NCBI GenBank assembly: GCA_946479985.1
Contig: CAMLIF010000116.1
Coordinates: 1-12,109 of the forward strand
From: an uncultured Flavobacteriales bacterium
GTDB taxonomy: Bacteria > Bacteroidota > Bacteroidia > Flavobacteriales > Crocinitomicaceae
Direction: 5' to 3'
Length of the DNA stretch: 12,109 nt
Below, in pieces: positions 1 through 6,573 of the stretch; positions within the stretch are counted from its first letter, which is position 1, and every line of letters starts with the position of its first letter. The notes below the pieces were generated by a model that did no database searches, was not told where the DNA came from, and saw only the letters and a list, made by a program, of their open reading frames with translations. The translations under genes were made by a program, and so were the position numbers.

Positions 1-3
1 GGG

Positions 4-34
4 CAAAGGTACTCACTCTTTTCTCTTTTGCAAA
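4..34 (-). promoter_or_regulatory. Consensus Bacteroidota promoter pointing out of the window
   Basis: Read on the minus strand, TTTG (34-31) is followed after exactly 19 bases by TACCTTTG (11-4). This matches the Bacteroidota primary sigma consensus, a -33 TTTG/TTG and a -7 TAnnTTTG, at normal spacing. Transcription would start just outside the left edge, so the driven gene is not visible. It lies downstream of pfkA on the same strand. In related genomes pfkA is often followed by a glyceraldehyde-3-phosphate dehydrogenase gene, but nothing here proves that identity. Confidence 0.75.
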
Positions 35-116
35 CGTTTTTTGAGGTTTTTTTTAGAGTTTTTTTCAAGTAAATGTTAAACGCTTGAAAACGCACTATTT
101 ACACAATGTAAAAAAA

Positions 117-1088
117 TCACTTTGTTTGGAGTTTCTTCAGAAGTTCCAGCTTCAAATGATCCAATTCAGCCGTAGAAGTGCTGTTTGACACCAATTCATT
201 TAACTTCAAATCTTCTCCCTGCACTCCTATAAAGCAATTGTTTTCTCCATTATTTAATAATTCTACTGCCCAGGCACCCATTCTTGTTGCAATAATCCTG
301 TCAAAAGCAGAAGGTTTCCCCCCTCTTTGAATATGTCCAAGTATTGAATGCCGCAAATCGAAACCATTTAATAGTGGTCTTATCTTCTCCATAACCTCTA
401 TTGCTCCGCCCCCATCGTCACCTTCAGCAACAATAATGATAGAACTTCGTTGTCCTCTATTTTGAGATTTGATCTCTACCGCTAATTTTTCAATATCCGT
501 TTTCTCTTCAGGAATTAAAACGTTTTCTGCTCCACTCGCCAAAGCGGCATTCAAAGCAATGAAGCCTGCATTCCTTCCCATCACTTCCACAAAGAAGATT
601 CTATGATGACTGGATGCTGTATCACGGATTTTATCAATCGCATCAATAACCGTGTTCAGGCAGGTATCGTATCCGATAGTATGATCTGTTCCAACTATGT
701 CGTTATCTATAGTAGCAGGAATTCCAACAACCGGTATTCCGCATTCTTTCGATAAGACACTTCCACCGGCAAAGGTCCCGTCTCCTCCTATTAATATAAG
801 TCCGCCAATTTTGGCTTTCTTCAGATTTTCATATGCGGCTTTCCTTCCTTCTTCAGTTTTGAATTCTTCACTTCTGGCCGTACCAAGAATAGTTCCTCCC
901 AATTGAATAATATTATTGACAGAAGAATAATCCAATTCCTGCATCCGATTCTCAATCATTCCCTGATACCCATCCTCAATTCCAATTACACGCTGACCAT
1001 TCTGCAATGCATATTTTACAACAGCGCGAATACATGCGTTCATTCCTGGCGAATCTCCACCCGACGTTAAAATCCCAATCGTTTTCAT
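117..1088 (-). CDS. pfkA: ATP-dependent 6-phosphofructokinase
   Basis: This cytosolic enzyme phosphorylates fructose 6-phosphate to fructose 1,6-bisphosphate, the committed step of glycolysis. The 323 residues are the normal length for a bacterial PfkA. Visible motifs are the N-terminal nucleotide loop GGDSPGMNA (10-18), GGDGT (101-105), TIDND (126-130) with the presumed catalytic base Asp128, VEVMGR (167-172), and GHIQRGG (251-257) with substrate-binding His252 and Arg255. Gly104, where pyrophosphate-dependent enzymes carry Asp, indicates ATP as the phosphoryl donor. The residue before TIDND is Ala, where E. coli has Gly. The ATG start gives the methionine directly before the first beta strand. 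The gene is transcribed away from the sigma operon, with about 100 bases between the two starts. A weak -7-like TATATTTA lies just upstream (1100-1093), but I do not rely on it. Family assignment is secure. Confidence 0.97.
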   Translation of the reverse strand: MKTIGILTSGGDSPGMNACIRAVVKYALQNGQRVIGIEDGYQGMIENRMQELDYSSVNNIIQLGGTILGTARSEEFKTEEGRKAAYENLKKAKIGGLILIGGDGTFAGGSVLSKECGIPVVGIPATIDNDIVGTDHTIGYDTCLNTVIDAIDKIRDTASSHHRIFFVEVMGRNAGFIALNAALASGAENVLIPEEKTDIEKLAVEIKSQNRGQRSSIIIVAEGDDGGGAIEVMEKIRPLLNGFDLRHSILGHIQRGGKPSAFDRIIATRMGAWAVELLNNGENNCFIGVQGEDLKLNELVSNSTSTAELDHLKLELLKKLQTK

Positions 1089-1188
1089 ACTTTAAATATA
1101 GGTGAGAAAATCATACTATATATATAAGGTGTACATATATCTGAATCTCTCTTTATAAATAGTATTAAAATTCACTTCAAATTATGGA

Positions 1189-1794
1189 ATGCTTAAATTC
1201 GTGCATCTAAAACACAATATGATTTTCAAATTGGCCAGGAGAAACTATAAGGACTTTTCAGACGAGGAGCTGATTCTTGCTTTTAGGCGACTCGAAGACA
1301 AAAGTATTATTGGCGAATTATACGCCCGTTACGGTCATTTGGTAATGGGATGTTGTTTGAAATATCTAAAACAATATGAAAATGCCGAGGATACAACTAT
1401 CAAAGTATTTGTTGATTTGGAAGACAAATTAGTCAGACATTCGATCCAGCATTTTAAATCCTGGTTGTACCAGGTTACTAAAAACGAATGTTTGCAATTT
1501 CTCAGAAAACGAAAGTTAAACACTTCCGAATTAATTGGCGAAGGGGTTTCTGAAGAACAAGACCCTAATGATGTTGAGCTGGAAAAGCAAATTGATCTGA
1601 GAATAGAGAAAATCCCCGAAGCTCTAGAGCAGTTAAAAGGAATACAAAAGGAATGCGTTGAGCGTTTCTACCTGCAACAGAAATCGTATGTGGAAATTGG
1701 GAATGACTTGAATATTCCGGTCAACACGGTGAAAAGCGCTATTCAAAATGGAAAGCGAAATATAAAAATTTGGATGGAGAACCATGAAAAATAA
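1189..1794 (+). CDS. ECF-type RNA polymerase sigma-70 factor
   Basis: This 201-residue protein has the two domains of an extracytoplasmic-function sigma factor. Region 2 (about 30-107) includes the core-binding and -10-recognition helices around EDTTIKVFVDL and FKSWLYQVTKNECLQFLR. Region 4 (about 145-195) ends in a helix-turn-helix around SYVEIGNDLNIPVNTVKSAI. It would direct RNA polymerase to a small regulon, which cannot be read from this window. An in-frame internal ATG at 1219 (MIFKLARRNYKDFSDEEL) is the more typical family start, so the first ten residues may be untranslated. The gene overlaps the next by 11 bases, so the two are probably translationally coupled. ECF factors are usually held inactive by a membrane partner, and the neighbour is the obvious candidate. 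Confidence 0.93.
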   Translation: MLKFVHLKHNMIFKLARRNYKDFSDEELILAFRRLEDKSIIGELYARYGHLVMGCCLKYLKQYENAEDTTIKVFVDLEDKLVRHSIQHFKSWLYQVTKNECLQFLRKRKLNTSELIGEGVSEEQDPNDVELEKQIDLRIEKIPEALEQLKGIQKECVERFYLQQKSYVEIGNDLNIPVNTVKSAIQNGKRNIKIWMENHEK

Positions 1795-2836
1795 CGAACA
1801 TATCAATAGAAAAGACTTTGAGCAGTTACTCCAGAACAATTCGGGGCAGGATCAACGTGCGCTCGATGATTTTGACAAAGATGCTCTTGAAGGTTGGAAA
1901 AACTCGGGAGCAGCGTTTTCTCAAATGAAGAACGTAGACAAAACTATTGCCCGAAAATTCAATGGAAATTTCTTTAACAGTACATTTTTCATTGGCACCA
2001 TAGCAGCAGTGCTAGCGGTTTCTGCAATCATTTTCTATACACAGCAAGACGAAATAACTCCAACAAATCAAAAAAGCTTCGTTATTGAACGGAATGAAGT
2101 ATCACTTCCCGAAAATATAGACACGCTTATTGCCTTGAATAAGGAAACTCAAATCTCAACTCAGGATTTAATTTCAAAACATACCAAGGAACAATCTCAG
2201 GCTCAAACTAAAACCGAGATCCCGCAGAAAGTCGATTTCGACAATCTTTCAAGCACTGCCTTGGAACCTTTACCTGCAATAATTGAGAACAAAGAAGTGA
2301 AATTAACTGAGCAGCGTTTGGCAAAAGAAATCTATTTACACCGACTGAAAGCCATTGATTATTCGGAATACCGATCTCGCCCTGAAGTGAAAATTGAGCA
2401 AATCATTCTTTCCGGAGTTCCTGCCAGCTATGAAGCGGAAGAAGATATTCAAACGGAATCAACGACCAAAACGGTAATGATCCCATACATGGATTACCTG
2501 GATAAAACATTGAAATATCTCGGAAACGAAAAATGGAAACAAGCTCTTTCACGCTGTGAGGAGATTCTGAAGACTTACCCCGATGATATCAATGCTATTT
2601 TCTACTCGGGACTTTGTTACTACAATCTACAGCAGTATCAGAAAGCATGTGATCAGTTTTCGGCGTGTGTGCAATTGAATTGGGCAAATTTCAATGAGGA
2701 AGCAACCTGGTACCTGGCTAAATCGCGTCTGGCAAATAAAGACAAGGTATTGGCGAAGGAATTATTTACAGCAATTAAAGAGAATAATGGCTATTACGCA
2801 AAACAGGCAGAGAAGATTTTGAAAGACTGGAAGTAA
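1784..2836 (+). CDS. Single-pass membrane TPR protein, putative anti-sigma partner
   Basis: This 350-residue protein begins inside the end of the sigma factor gene, with a GGAG Shine-Dalgarno-like sequence at 1776-1779. Residues 1-65 are polar and carry FDKDALEGW (30-38), a motif type I know from Bacteroidota membrane proteins encoded beside ECF sigma factors. One hydrophobic span follows at about 67-86. A long polar linker rich in Gln, Glu and Thr leads to C-terminal tetratricopeptide-like helices (about 235-345), including the YPDDINAIFYSGLCYYNLQQYQKA stretch. The topology suggests a cytoplasmic N-terminus and a periplasmic TPR sensor or docking domain. No zinc-binding HxxxCxxC motif of classical ZAS anti-sigmas is present. 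A role in controlling the sigma factor is inferred from coupling and topology; it could instead be an effector sharing the operon. Confidence 0.8.
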   Translation: MKNNEHINRKDFEQLLQNNSGQDQRALDDFDKDALEGWKNSGAAFSQMKNVDKTIARKFNGNFFNSTFFIGTIAAVLAVSAIIFYTQQDEITPTNQKSFVIERNEVSLPENIDTLIALNKETQISTQDLISKHTKEQSQAQTKTEIPQKVDFDNLSSTALEPLPAIIENKEVKLTEQRLAKEIYLHRLKAIDYSEYRSRPEVKIEQIILSGVPASYEAEEDIQTESTTKTVMIPYMDYLDKTLKYLGNEKWKQALSRCEEILKTYPDDINAIFYSGLCYYNLQQYQKACDQFSACVQLNWANFNEEATWYLAKSRLANKDKVLAKELFTAIKENNGYYAKQAEKILKDWK

Positions 2837-2875
2837 TTTGTTTTCTATCTGCATCAGCGAAAAAATTGTATTCTG

Positions 2876-2896
2876 AGGATAAGTGTACCTTATCCT
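2876..2896 (+). terminator. Hairpin downstream of the sigma operon
   Basis: A perfect 8-bp stem, AGGATAAG with CTTATCCT and a 5-base loop, starts about 40 bases after the stop of the TPR gene. It has no U-tract, so intrinsic termination is only a possibility; it might instead limit 3' decay. Confidence 0.35.
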
Positions 2897-2900
2897 TCAA

Positions 2901-2912
2901 TTACCCGGGTAA
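2901..2912. promoter_or_regulatory. 12-nt palindrome upstream of the osmC promoter
   Basis: TTACCCGGGTAA is a perfect palindrome lying about 17 bases before the expected -33 region of osmC. Its position would suit an activator or repressor dimer. No regulator is known from the sequence, and a 12-mer palindrome could be chance. Confidence 0.3.
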
Positions 2913-2928
2913 CAAATGAATTTTCCGG

Positions 2929-2956
2929 TTCTAAAACATGAATCGCCCTATCTTTG
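2929..2956 (+). promoter_or_regulatory. Promoter of osmC
   Basis: TATCTTTG at 2949-2956 is an exact match to the Bacteroidota -7 element TAnnTTTG. A weak -33 candidate, TTC (2929-2931), sits 17 bases upstream. A start near 2962 would leave a leader of about 35 bases. Confidence 0.65.
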
Positions 2957-2969
2957 TTTCATGAAACAA
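2954..2969. promoter_or_regulatory. 16-nt palindromic operator candidate over the osmC promoter
   Basis: TTGTTTCATGAAACAA is a perfect 16-base palindrome. It shares its first three bases with the -7 element and spans the expected transcription start. A dimeric repressor bound here would block initiation. It does not resemble the AATT-type OhrR operator that I know. Function is inferred from position only. Confidence 0.45.
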
Positions 2970-2996
2970 TTTTAGTAATCTAAAAAACGAAATACC

Positions 2997-3410
2997 ATGA
3001 AAAGAAAGGCAGAAGCCGTTTGGAACGGAACTATTAAGGAAAGAAACGGGCACCTGACTACTCAAAGTATGACTTTAAATCAAACTCAGTATTCGTTTAA
3101 ATCGAGATTTGAAGAAGGAGTTGGAACAAATCCGGAAGAATTGCTGGCAGCAGCACACGCCGGTTGTTTCACGATGAAATTGAGTGCGGATCTAACGGAA
3201 GCTGGGTTTACTCCCGGGGAATTGAGAACAATCTCTCATATTTCATTAGATGAAGGAAAAATTACACTTTCAGCTTTGAAATTGTCTGCAAAAGTCCCCG
3301 GAATTTCTGATGAAGAGTTTCAGCGAATAGCAAAAAGCGCAAAAGAAAATTGCCCTGTGAGCCAGGCGTTTAGCTTTGACATTACTCTTGAAGCCGAATT
3401 AGTTGATTAA
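2997..3410 (+). CDS. osmC: OsmC-family peroxiredoxin (organic hydroperoxide reductase)
   Basis: This 137-residue cytosolic protein belongs to the OsmC/Ohr fold, which uses a reactive cysteine pair to reduce organic hydroperoxides at the dimer interface. The peroxidatic Cys57 lies in AAAHAGCFTM and the resolving Cys119 in ENCPVSQAF. The family's Arg (Arg37) and Glu (within NPEELL, 45-50) are in place. The segments GTNPEELLAAAHAGCF and AGFTPGEL match E. coli OsmC, rather than the Ohr subgroup, as I recall them. The gene stands alone with its own promoter and is followed at once by a palindromic terminator. The palindrome over the promoter suggests stress-responsive repression, but no regulator gene is adjacent. 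Confidence 0.93.
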   Translation: MKRKAEAVWNGTIKERNGHLTTQSMTLNQTQYSFKSRFEEGVGTNPEELLAAAHAGCFTMKLSADLTEAGFTPGELRTISHISLDEGKITLSALKLSAKVPGISDEEFQRIAKSAKENCPVSQAFSFDITLEAELVD

Positions 3411-3449
3411 AACAAGTAGGGGAGAATAATTATTCTCCCCTACTTGTTT
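3410..3449. terminator. Bidirectional terminator, 40-nt perfect palindrome
   Basis: The two 20-base arms (3410-3429 and 3430-3449) are exact reverse complements, with a G/C-rich middle and A/T-rich ends. The element begins on the last base of the osmC stop codon and ends four bases before the paaH stop codon on the other strand. It fills the convergent gap almost completely, so it should fold as a strong hairpin in either transcript. Confidence 0.85.
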
Positions 3450-3453
3450 ATGA

Positions 3454-4599
3454 TTATTTCGCCAATCTCTTCAATAACGGATTCGGACGATAACGGTCTT
3501 CACCGTATTCCTCAAACAAATTCTCCAACGTTTTCAAAACGTTTTTCAAGCCAATTTCTTCTGACCAGGCCAGTAATCCTTTCGGATAATTTACCCCTTT
3601 AGTCATAGCAATGTCAATATCTTCTTTCGAAGCTACATTCAAAAACAAAGCATCATAAGCTTCATTGATGAGCATAGCTAAAATGCGATCCAGGATTTGT
3701 TTTCCAACAACCGCATCTTTCTTTGCTTCCGGCATTTCGCTTCCTTCGGCATAAGAATAGAAGCCTCTTCCCGATTTTCTCCCGTAAAACCCGGCTTCCA
3801 TGTGGCGTTTCTGTGTAAACGACGGTTTGAAACGCGGATCATAATAAAACGCTGCGAAAACGGTTTCGGTTACTGTGTAGTTAATATCATTCCCGATATA
3901 ATCCATCAACGTAAAGGGTCCCATTCGAAATCCTCCTAATTCGGTCATTGCCCAATCAATTGTAGCGAAATCGGCAACGCCTTCTTCATAAATGCGCAGC
4001 GCTTCGCCATAAAACGGACGAGCTACACGATTCACAATAAATCCGGGAGTATCTTTACATACAACGGTCAATTTACCCCATGAATCAATGATTGCTTTGG
4101 CAGAACTCAAAACCTCTTCTGAAGTTTGTACGGAAGGAATAATTTCAACCAGCGGCATTAACGGAGCAGGATTAAAGAAATGAATTCCGATAATTCTGGA
4201 TGAATTCTGCAACGCCGAACCAATTGAAGCAATTGAGAGTGATGAAGTATTGCTTGCAAGTATGCAATTCTCATCCACTACTTTCTCAATAGCTTGAAAA
4301 ACGGCATGCTTCGCTTCGATTTTTTCTACAATGGCCTCAATGATCAATCCTGATCCTGAAAAATCGGCAATCTCTGAAGAAAAAGTAAATCGACCTAGAA
4401 TATCATTTTTTGAATCTTCTGTCAACGTTCCTTTTTCAACCAAACGATTCAAGACCTTTTCAATTCCTGATTTTGCCCTGATCAATTGTTCCTGGTTTAC
4501 ATCAACCAATACAACATTGTGACCCGATTGCGCTGCAACCTGTGCAATTCCTGCGCCCATTGTTCCGGCACCTAATACACCTATATTAATATTCTTCAC
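3454..4599 (-). CDS. paaH: 3-hydroxyacyl-CoA dehydrogenase, PaaH type (short form)
   Basis: In phenylacetate catabolism PaaH oxidises 3-hydroxyadipyl-CoA to 3-oxoadipyl-CoA with NAD+. The 381 residues contain a Rossmann NAD domain with GAGTMG (10-15) and SNTSSLS (116-122). The catalytic pair is His140 (GIHFFNP) and Glu152 (PLVEII), and a first 3HCDH C-terminal domain follows TPGFIVNRVARP (184-195). A second C-terminal domain (about 303-381) contains ASKEDIDIAMTKGVNYP and GEDRYRP, which closely parallel the end of E. coli PaaH. E. coli PaaH has about 475 residues; this one lacks the linker of roughly 90 residues between the two domains. Single-domain butyryl-CoA type dehydrogenases are about 280 residues, so that assignment fits less well. 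The start codon is GTG, with no Shine-Dalgarno sequence. The gene is downstream of paaG on the same strand. Confidence 0.88.
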   Translation of the reverse strand: MKNINIGVLGAGTMGAGIAQVAAQSGHNVVLVDVNQEQLIRAKSGIEKVLNRLVEKGTLTEDSKNDILGRFTFSSEIADFSGSGLIIEAIVEKIEAKHAVFQAIEKVVDENCILASNTSSLSIASIGSALQNSSRIIGIHFFNPAPLMPLVEIIPSVQTSEEVLSSAKAIIDSWGKLTVVCKDTPGFIVNRVARPFYGEALRIYEEGVADFATIDWAMTELGGFRMGPFTLMDYIGNDINYTVTETVFAAFYYDPRFKPSFTQKRHMEAGFYGRKSGRGFYSYAEGSEMPEAKKDAVVGKQILDRILAMLINEAYDALFLNVASKEDIDIAMTKGVNYPKGLLAWSEEIGLKNVLKTLENLFEEYGEDRYRPNPLLKRLAK

Positions 4600-4600
4600 T

Positions 4601-4681
4601 TAAATTGAAAATGGAAAATGGAGAATGAAAAAGAGAAGGCCAAAGCCTTTTAAATTTTCAATTCTCAATTCTCAATTAATA
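4601..4681. repeat. Heptamer-armed hairpin element between paaG and paaH
   Basis: The whole intergenic gap has an ordered structure. The left arm (4605-4625) is three tandem heptamers of form T[T/G]GA[A/G]AA. The right arm (4655-4675) is three heptamers of the same form on the other strand. Between them is a small stem-loop, AAGGC (4636-4640), loop CAAA, GCCTT (4645-4649). The arms pair at about 16 of 21 positions. It resembles REP-like dispersed intergenic repeats, but only one copy is visible here. Confidence 0.65.
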
Positions 4682-5455
4682 CTATTTTCCTTTAAAGACC
4701 GGAGCTCTCTTCTCCAAAAATGCATTTACTCCTTCGTTGAAATCGTAGGTTTGACCTGCTTCAGTTTGCAACGTTTCTTCTACTTTCAACTGTTCTTCCA
4801 GCGTATTGTTGAACGATTGATTTACTGCACGTTTGGTTAATCCCAATCCTTTCGTTGGCATAGCTGCAAGTGTTAAAGCCAGTTTTTGAACTTCCGATTC
4901 GAACAATTCGTCGTCAACTGCTTTATAAATCATATTCATTGCATCAGCCTGTTCTCCGGAGATTTTTTCGCCTGTCATCATCAAAGCCAATGCTTTTTGG
5001 GAACCGATGATTCGAGGCAGAAAATAAGTTCCTCCCGAATCAGGAATCAACCCGATTTTGGAAAATGCCTGGATAAATGAAGCCGATTTTTTGGCAACGG
5101 TTAAATCGCAAGCTAAAGCAATATTTGCTCCGGCTCCGGCAGCTACACCATTCACTCCTGCAATAATTGGTTTTTCAATTGCTCTGATTCGGGTTATGAT
5201 CGGATTGTAATGATCACGGACAATAGATTGCAATTCAGGACCGTTCGGATCCATCACTTCTGCTAAATCTTGTCCGGCACAAAAGGCTTTTCCTGTTCCG
5301 ATAATTACAATTGCACGAACGGCATCATCCTTCTCGCAGGCATCCAGTTCATTCTGTAATGCCAGGGCCATTTCTTTGTTGAAAGAATTGAAAACTTCCG
5401 GTCGGTTTAATGTCAGCGTACAAACGCCGTTTTCTATATGTTTCGTTAATGTCAT
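4682..5455 (-). CDS. paaG: 1,2-epoxyphenylacetyl-CoA isomerase PaaG (crotonase family)
   Basis: PaaG isomerises ring-1,2-epoxyphenylacetyl-CoA to the seven-membered oxepin-CoA and also acts as a delta3-delta2 enoyl-CoA isomerase later in the pathway. The 257 residues are full length. Crotonase signatures include FCAGQDL (58-64) and NGVAAGAGAN (102-111), which form the acyl-CoA oxyanion hole. AFSKIGLIPDSGGT (130-143) places Asp139 where E. coli PaaG has its catalytic Asp. The pattern YNP (83-85), GLGLTKRAVNQ and the ending EGVNAFLEKRAPVFKGK also follow PaaG rather than a generic enoyl-CoA hydratase. PaaH is encoded just downstream. The monooxygenase (paaABCDE), thiolase and ligase genes are not in the window and may lie elsewhere. 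A paralog serving another acyl-CoA route remains possible. Confidence 0.9.
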   Translation of the reverse strand: MTLTKHIENGVCTLTLNRPEVFNSFNKEMALALQNELDACEKDDAVRAIVIIGTGKAFCAGQDLAEVMDPNGPELQSIVRDHYNPIITRIRAIEKPIIAGVNGVAAGAGANIALACDLTVAKKSASFIQAFSKIGLIPDSGGTYFLPRIIGSQKALALMMTGEKISGEQADAMNMIYKAVDDELFESEVQKLALTLAAMPTKGLGLTKRAVNQSFNNTLEEQLKVEETLQTEAGQTYDFNEGVNAFLEKRAPVFKGK

Positions 5456-5469
5456 ATTTAAGTTTTTTG

Positions 5470-5479
5470 CGAAGATAAG
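5470..5479 (-). promoter_or_regulatory. -7-like element upstream of paaG
   Basis: On the minus strand this reads CTTATCTTCG, one base off TAnnTTTG, and ends 14 bases before the paaG ATG. The identical 10-mer precedes the WYL regulator gene at nearly the same distance. No clear -33 TTG was found. Confidence 0.5.
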
Positions 5480-5513
5480 TTTAATTGAGAATCTGTCTTT
5501 TTACTTTTGAATT

Positions 5514-6521
5514 CTAACTATAGTTTTCTACCATCGCTTTAATGCGCTGTAAGATATGATCCTTCAATAATTGCGGCTCAACAACCTCAATATCCCCTCC
5601 GTAACTCATGATTTCACGAATCAATTCTTCGGAAATATAAACGGTCATTTCAAAAGTTGTTTTGTTTTTTCTTTCTTTCACCATTTTCAAAGAGGAATGG
5701 AATGGCTGAGACAAAATATATTTTGCAGCAACATTATCGGCTTTAAAAACAACATTTTCAGGAGCTCCCGCACTGGCAGTTATTCCGATAGCATGCTGAA
5801 AAAAGGTGTTCGCTTTAAAATTAATGGTTGTTGAGATTTTCTCTTCTGAAGATTCCAGATTCGACAACCGATCTAAAGCATAAGTAATAATTTGCTCTTT
5901 CACACAATCATAACTAAGCAGGTACCATCGGTTTCGGTATTCTTTCAAATATAACGGCAGTACTTTTCTTGCTTTTTTCTTTTGCGACTGGAAGCTTTCG
6001 TAATCAAAAAACACTACTGTTTTGGATTTAATGGAATCGAGCAAAGGCTGCAGGAATTCACTTCCACCAAAACTTACAGGCGTTTCGAACTGGATAAACT
6101 GATCTAAACTTTCTTTGTTATTAGACGTTACCGACAAACGATCTGCAATTTTATCAATAGCAAAACTGAATTGTTTGAAAAAACTAACGTCTTTAAACTG
6201 GCTTAAAGTATTGGCCGCAAAACGAATTGCTTCAAAATCTGTTTCATTTAACGGAACATCGTCCAGTGAATATTCCGAATCGGTGTAATAGTATCCACCA
6301 AATTTCTTGGAATATTTGATTGGAGCATCGTGTTCCATTCGCATGGCAAACATGTCTTTCTCTATGGTCGAATCACAAATATTCTCACCGTCAACACTTC
6401 CATAAATGGCTTCTTCGCAGGCTTCTCGCAAAGCTGCTTTGGAAGGATAAGGAAGATATTGGTTTCGAATTGCTTTATCAATAATCCGATATCTTAGTAA
6501 TGCGTTCTTTATTGCCGACAT
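5514..6521 (-). CDS. WYL-domain transcriptional regulator
   Basis: This 335-residue DNA-binding regulator has the DeoR-like HTH plus WYL plus WCX architecture. The N-terminal winged HTH covers about 1-80, with STIEKDMFAMR as recognition-helix region and GGYYYT as the wing. The WYL domain spans about 156-235, with the namesake tryptophan-tyrosine-leucine at 199-201 in RNRWYLLSYD. The WCX C-terminal extension runs from about 250 to the end. WYL domains bind ligands such as nucleotides or nucleic acid in other systems; the ligand here is unknown. The gene lies 58 bases upstream of paaG on the same strand, and both are preceded by the same -7-like 10-mer. Control of paaGH is possible but not shown. 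Some WYL regulators sit in defence islands, but no defence gene is adjacent here. Confidence 0.9.
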   Translation of the reverse strand: MSAIKNALLRYRIIDKAIRNQYLPYPSKAALREACEEAIYGSVDGENICDSTIEKDMFAMRMEHDAPIKYSKKFGGYYYTDSEYSLDDVPLNETDFEAIRFAANTLSQFKDVSFFKQFSFAIDKIADRLSVTSNNKESLDQFIQFETPVSFGGSEFLQPLLDSIKSKTVVFFDYESFQSQKKKARKVLPLYLKEYRNRWYLLSYDCVKEQIITYALDRLSNLESSEEKISTTINFKANTFFQHAIGITASAGAPENVVFKADNVAAKYILSQPFHSSLKMVKERKNKTTFEMTVYISEELIREIMSYGGDIEVVEPQLLKDHILQRIKAMVENYS

Positions 6522-6536
6522 ACAGGATCGTTTTTA

Positions 6537-6546
6537 CGAAGATAAG
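6537..6546 (-). promoter_or_regulatory. -7-like element upstream of the WYL regulator
   Basis: CTTATCTTCG on the minus strand, 15 bases before the ATG, is identical to the element before paaG. The nearest TTG candidates are at the wrong spacing for a -33 box. Confidence 0.5.
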
Positions 6547-6573
6547 GATTACAACGTAAACCTATACGATGTA

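Noticed and set aside
62..90. 8-bp inverted repeat (TTTTCAAG / CTTGAAAA) downstream of pfkA as its terminator
   Set aside because: The stem is A/T-rich with a 13-base loop, and no clear U-tract follows on the minus strand; too weak to call.
98..112. 6-bp stem TTTACA/TGTAAA at the pfkA stop codon
   Set aside because: On the pfkA transcript the T-run comes before the stem, not after it, so it does not form an intrinsic terminator.
697..906. Plus-strand open frame of 69 codons inside pfkA
   Set aside because: It is opposite a secure pfkA frame, and its product has no recognisable features; treated as a shadow.
3454..4599. Naming the dehydrogenase as 3-hydroxybutyryl-CoA dehydrogenase (hbd)
   Set aside because: Hbd proteins have about 280 residues; the second C-terminal domain and its motifs fit PaaH, and paaG is adjacent.
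5514..6521. WYL regulator as a sign of a defence island
   Set aside because: Neighbours are metabolic and envelope genes; no nuclease, methylase, reverse transcriptase or other defence gene is present.
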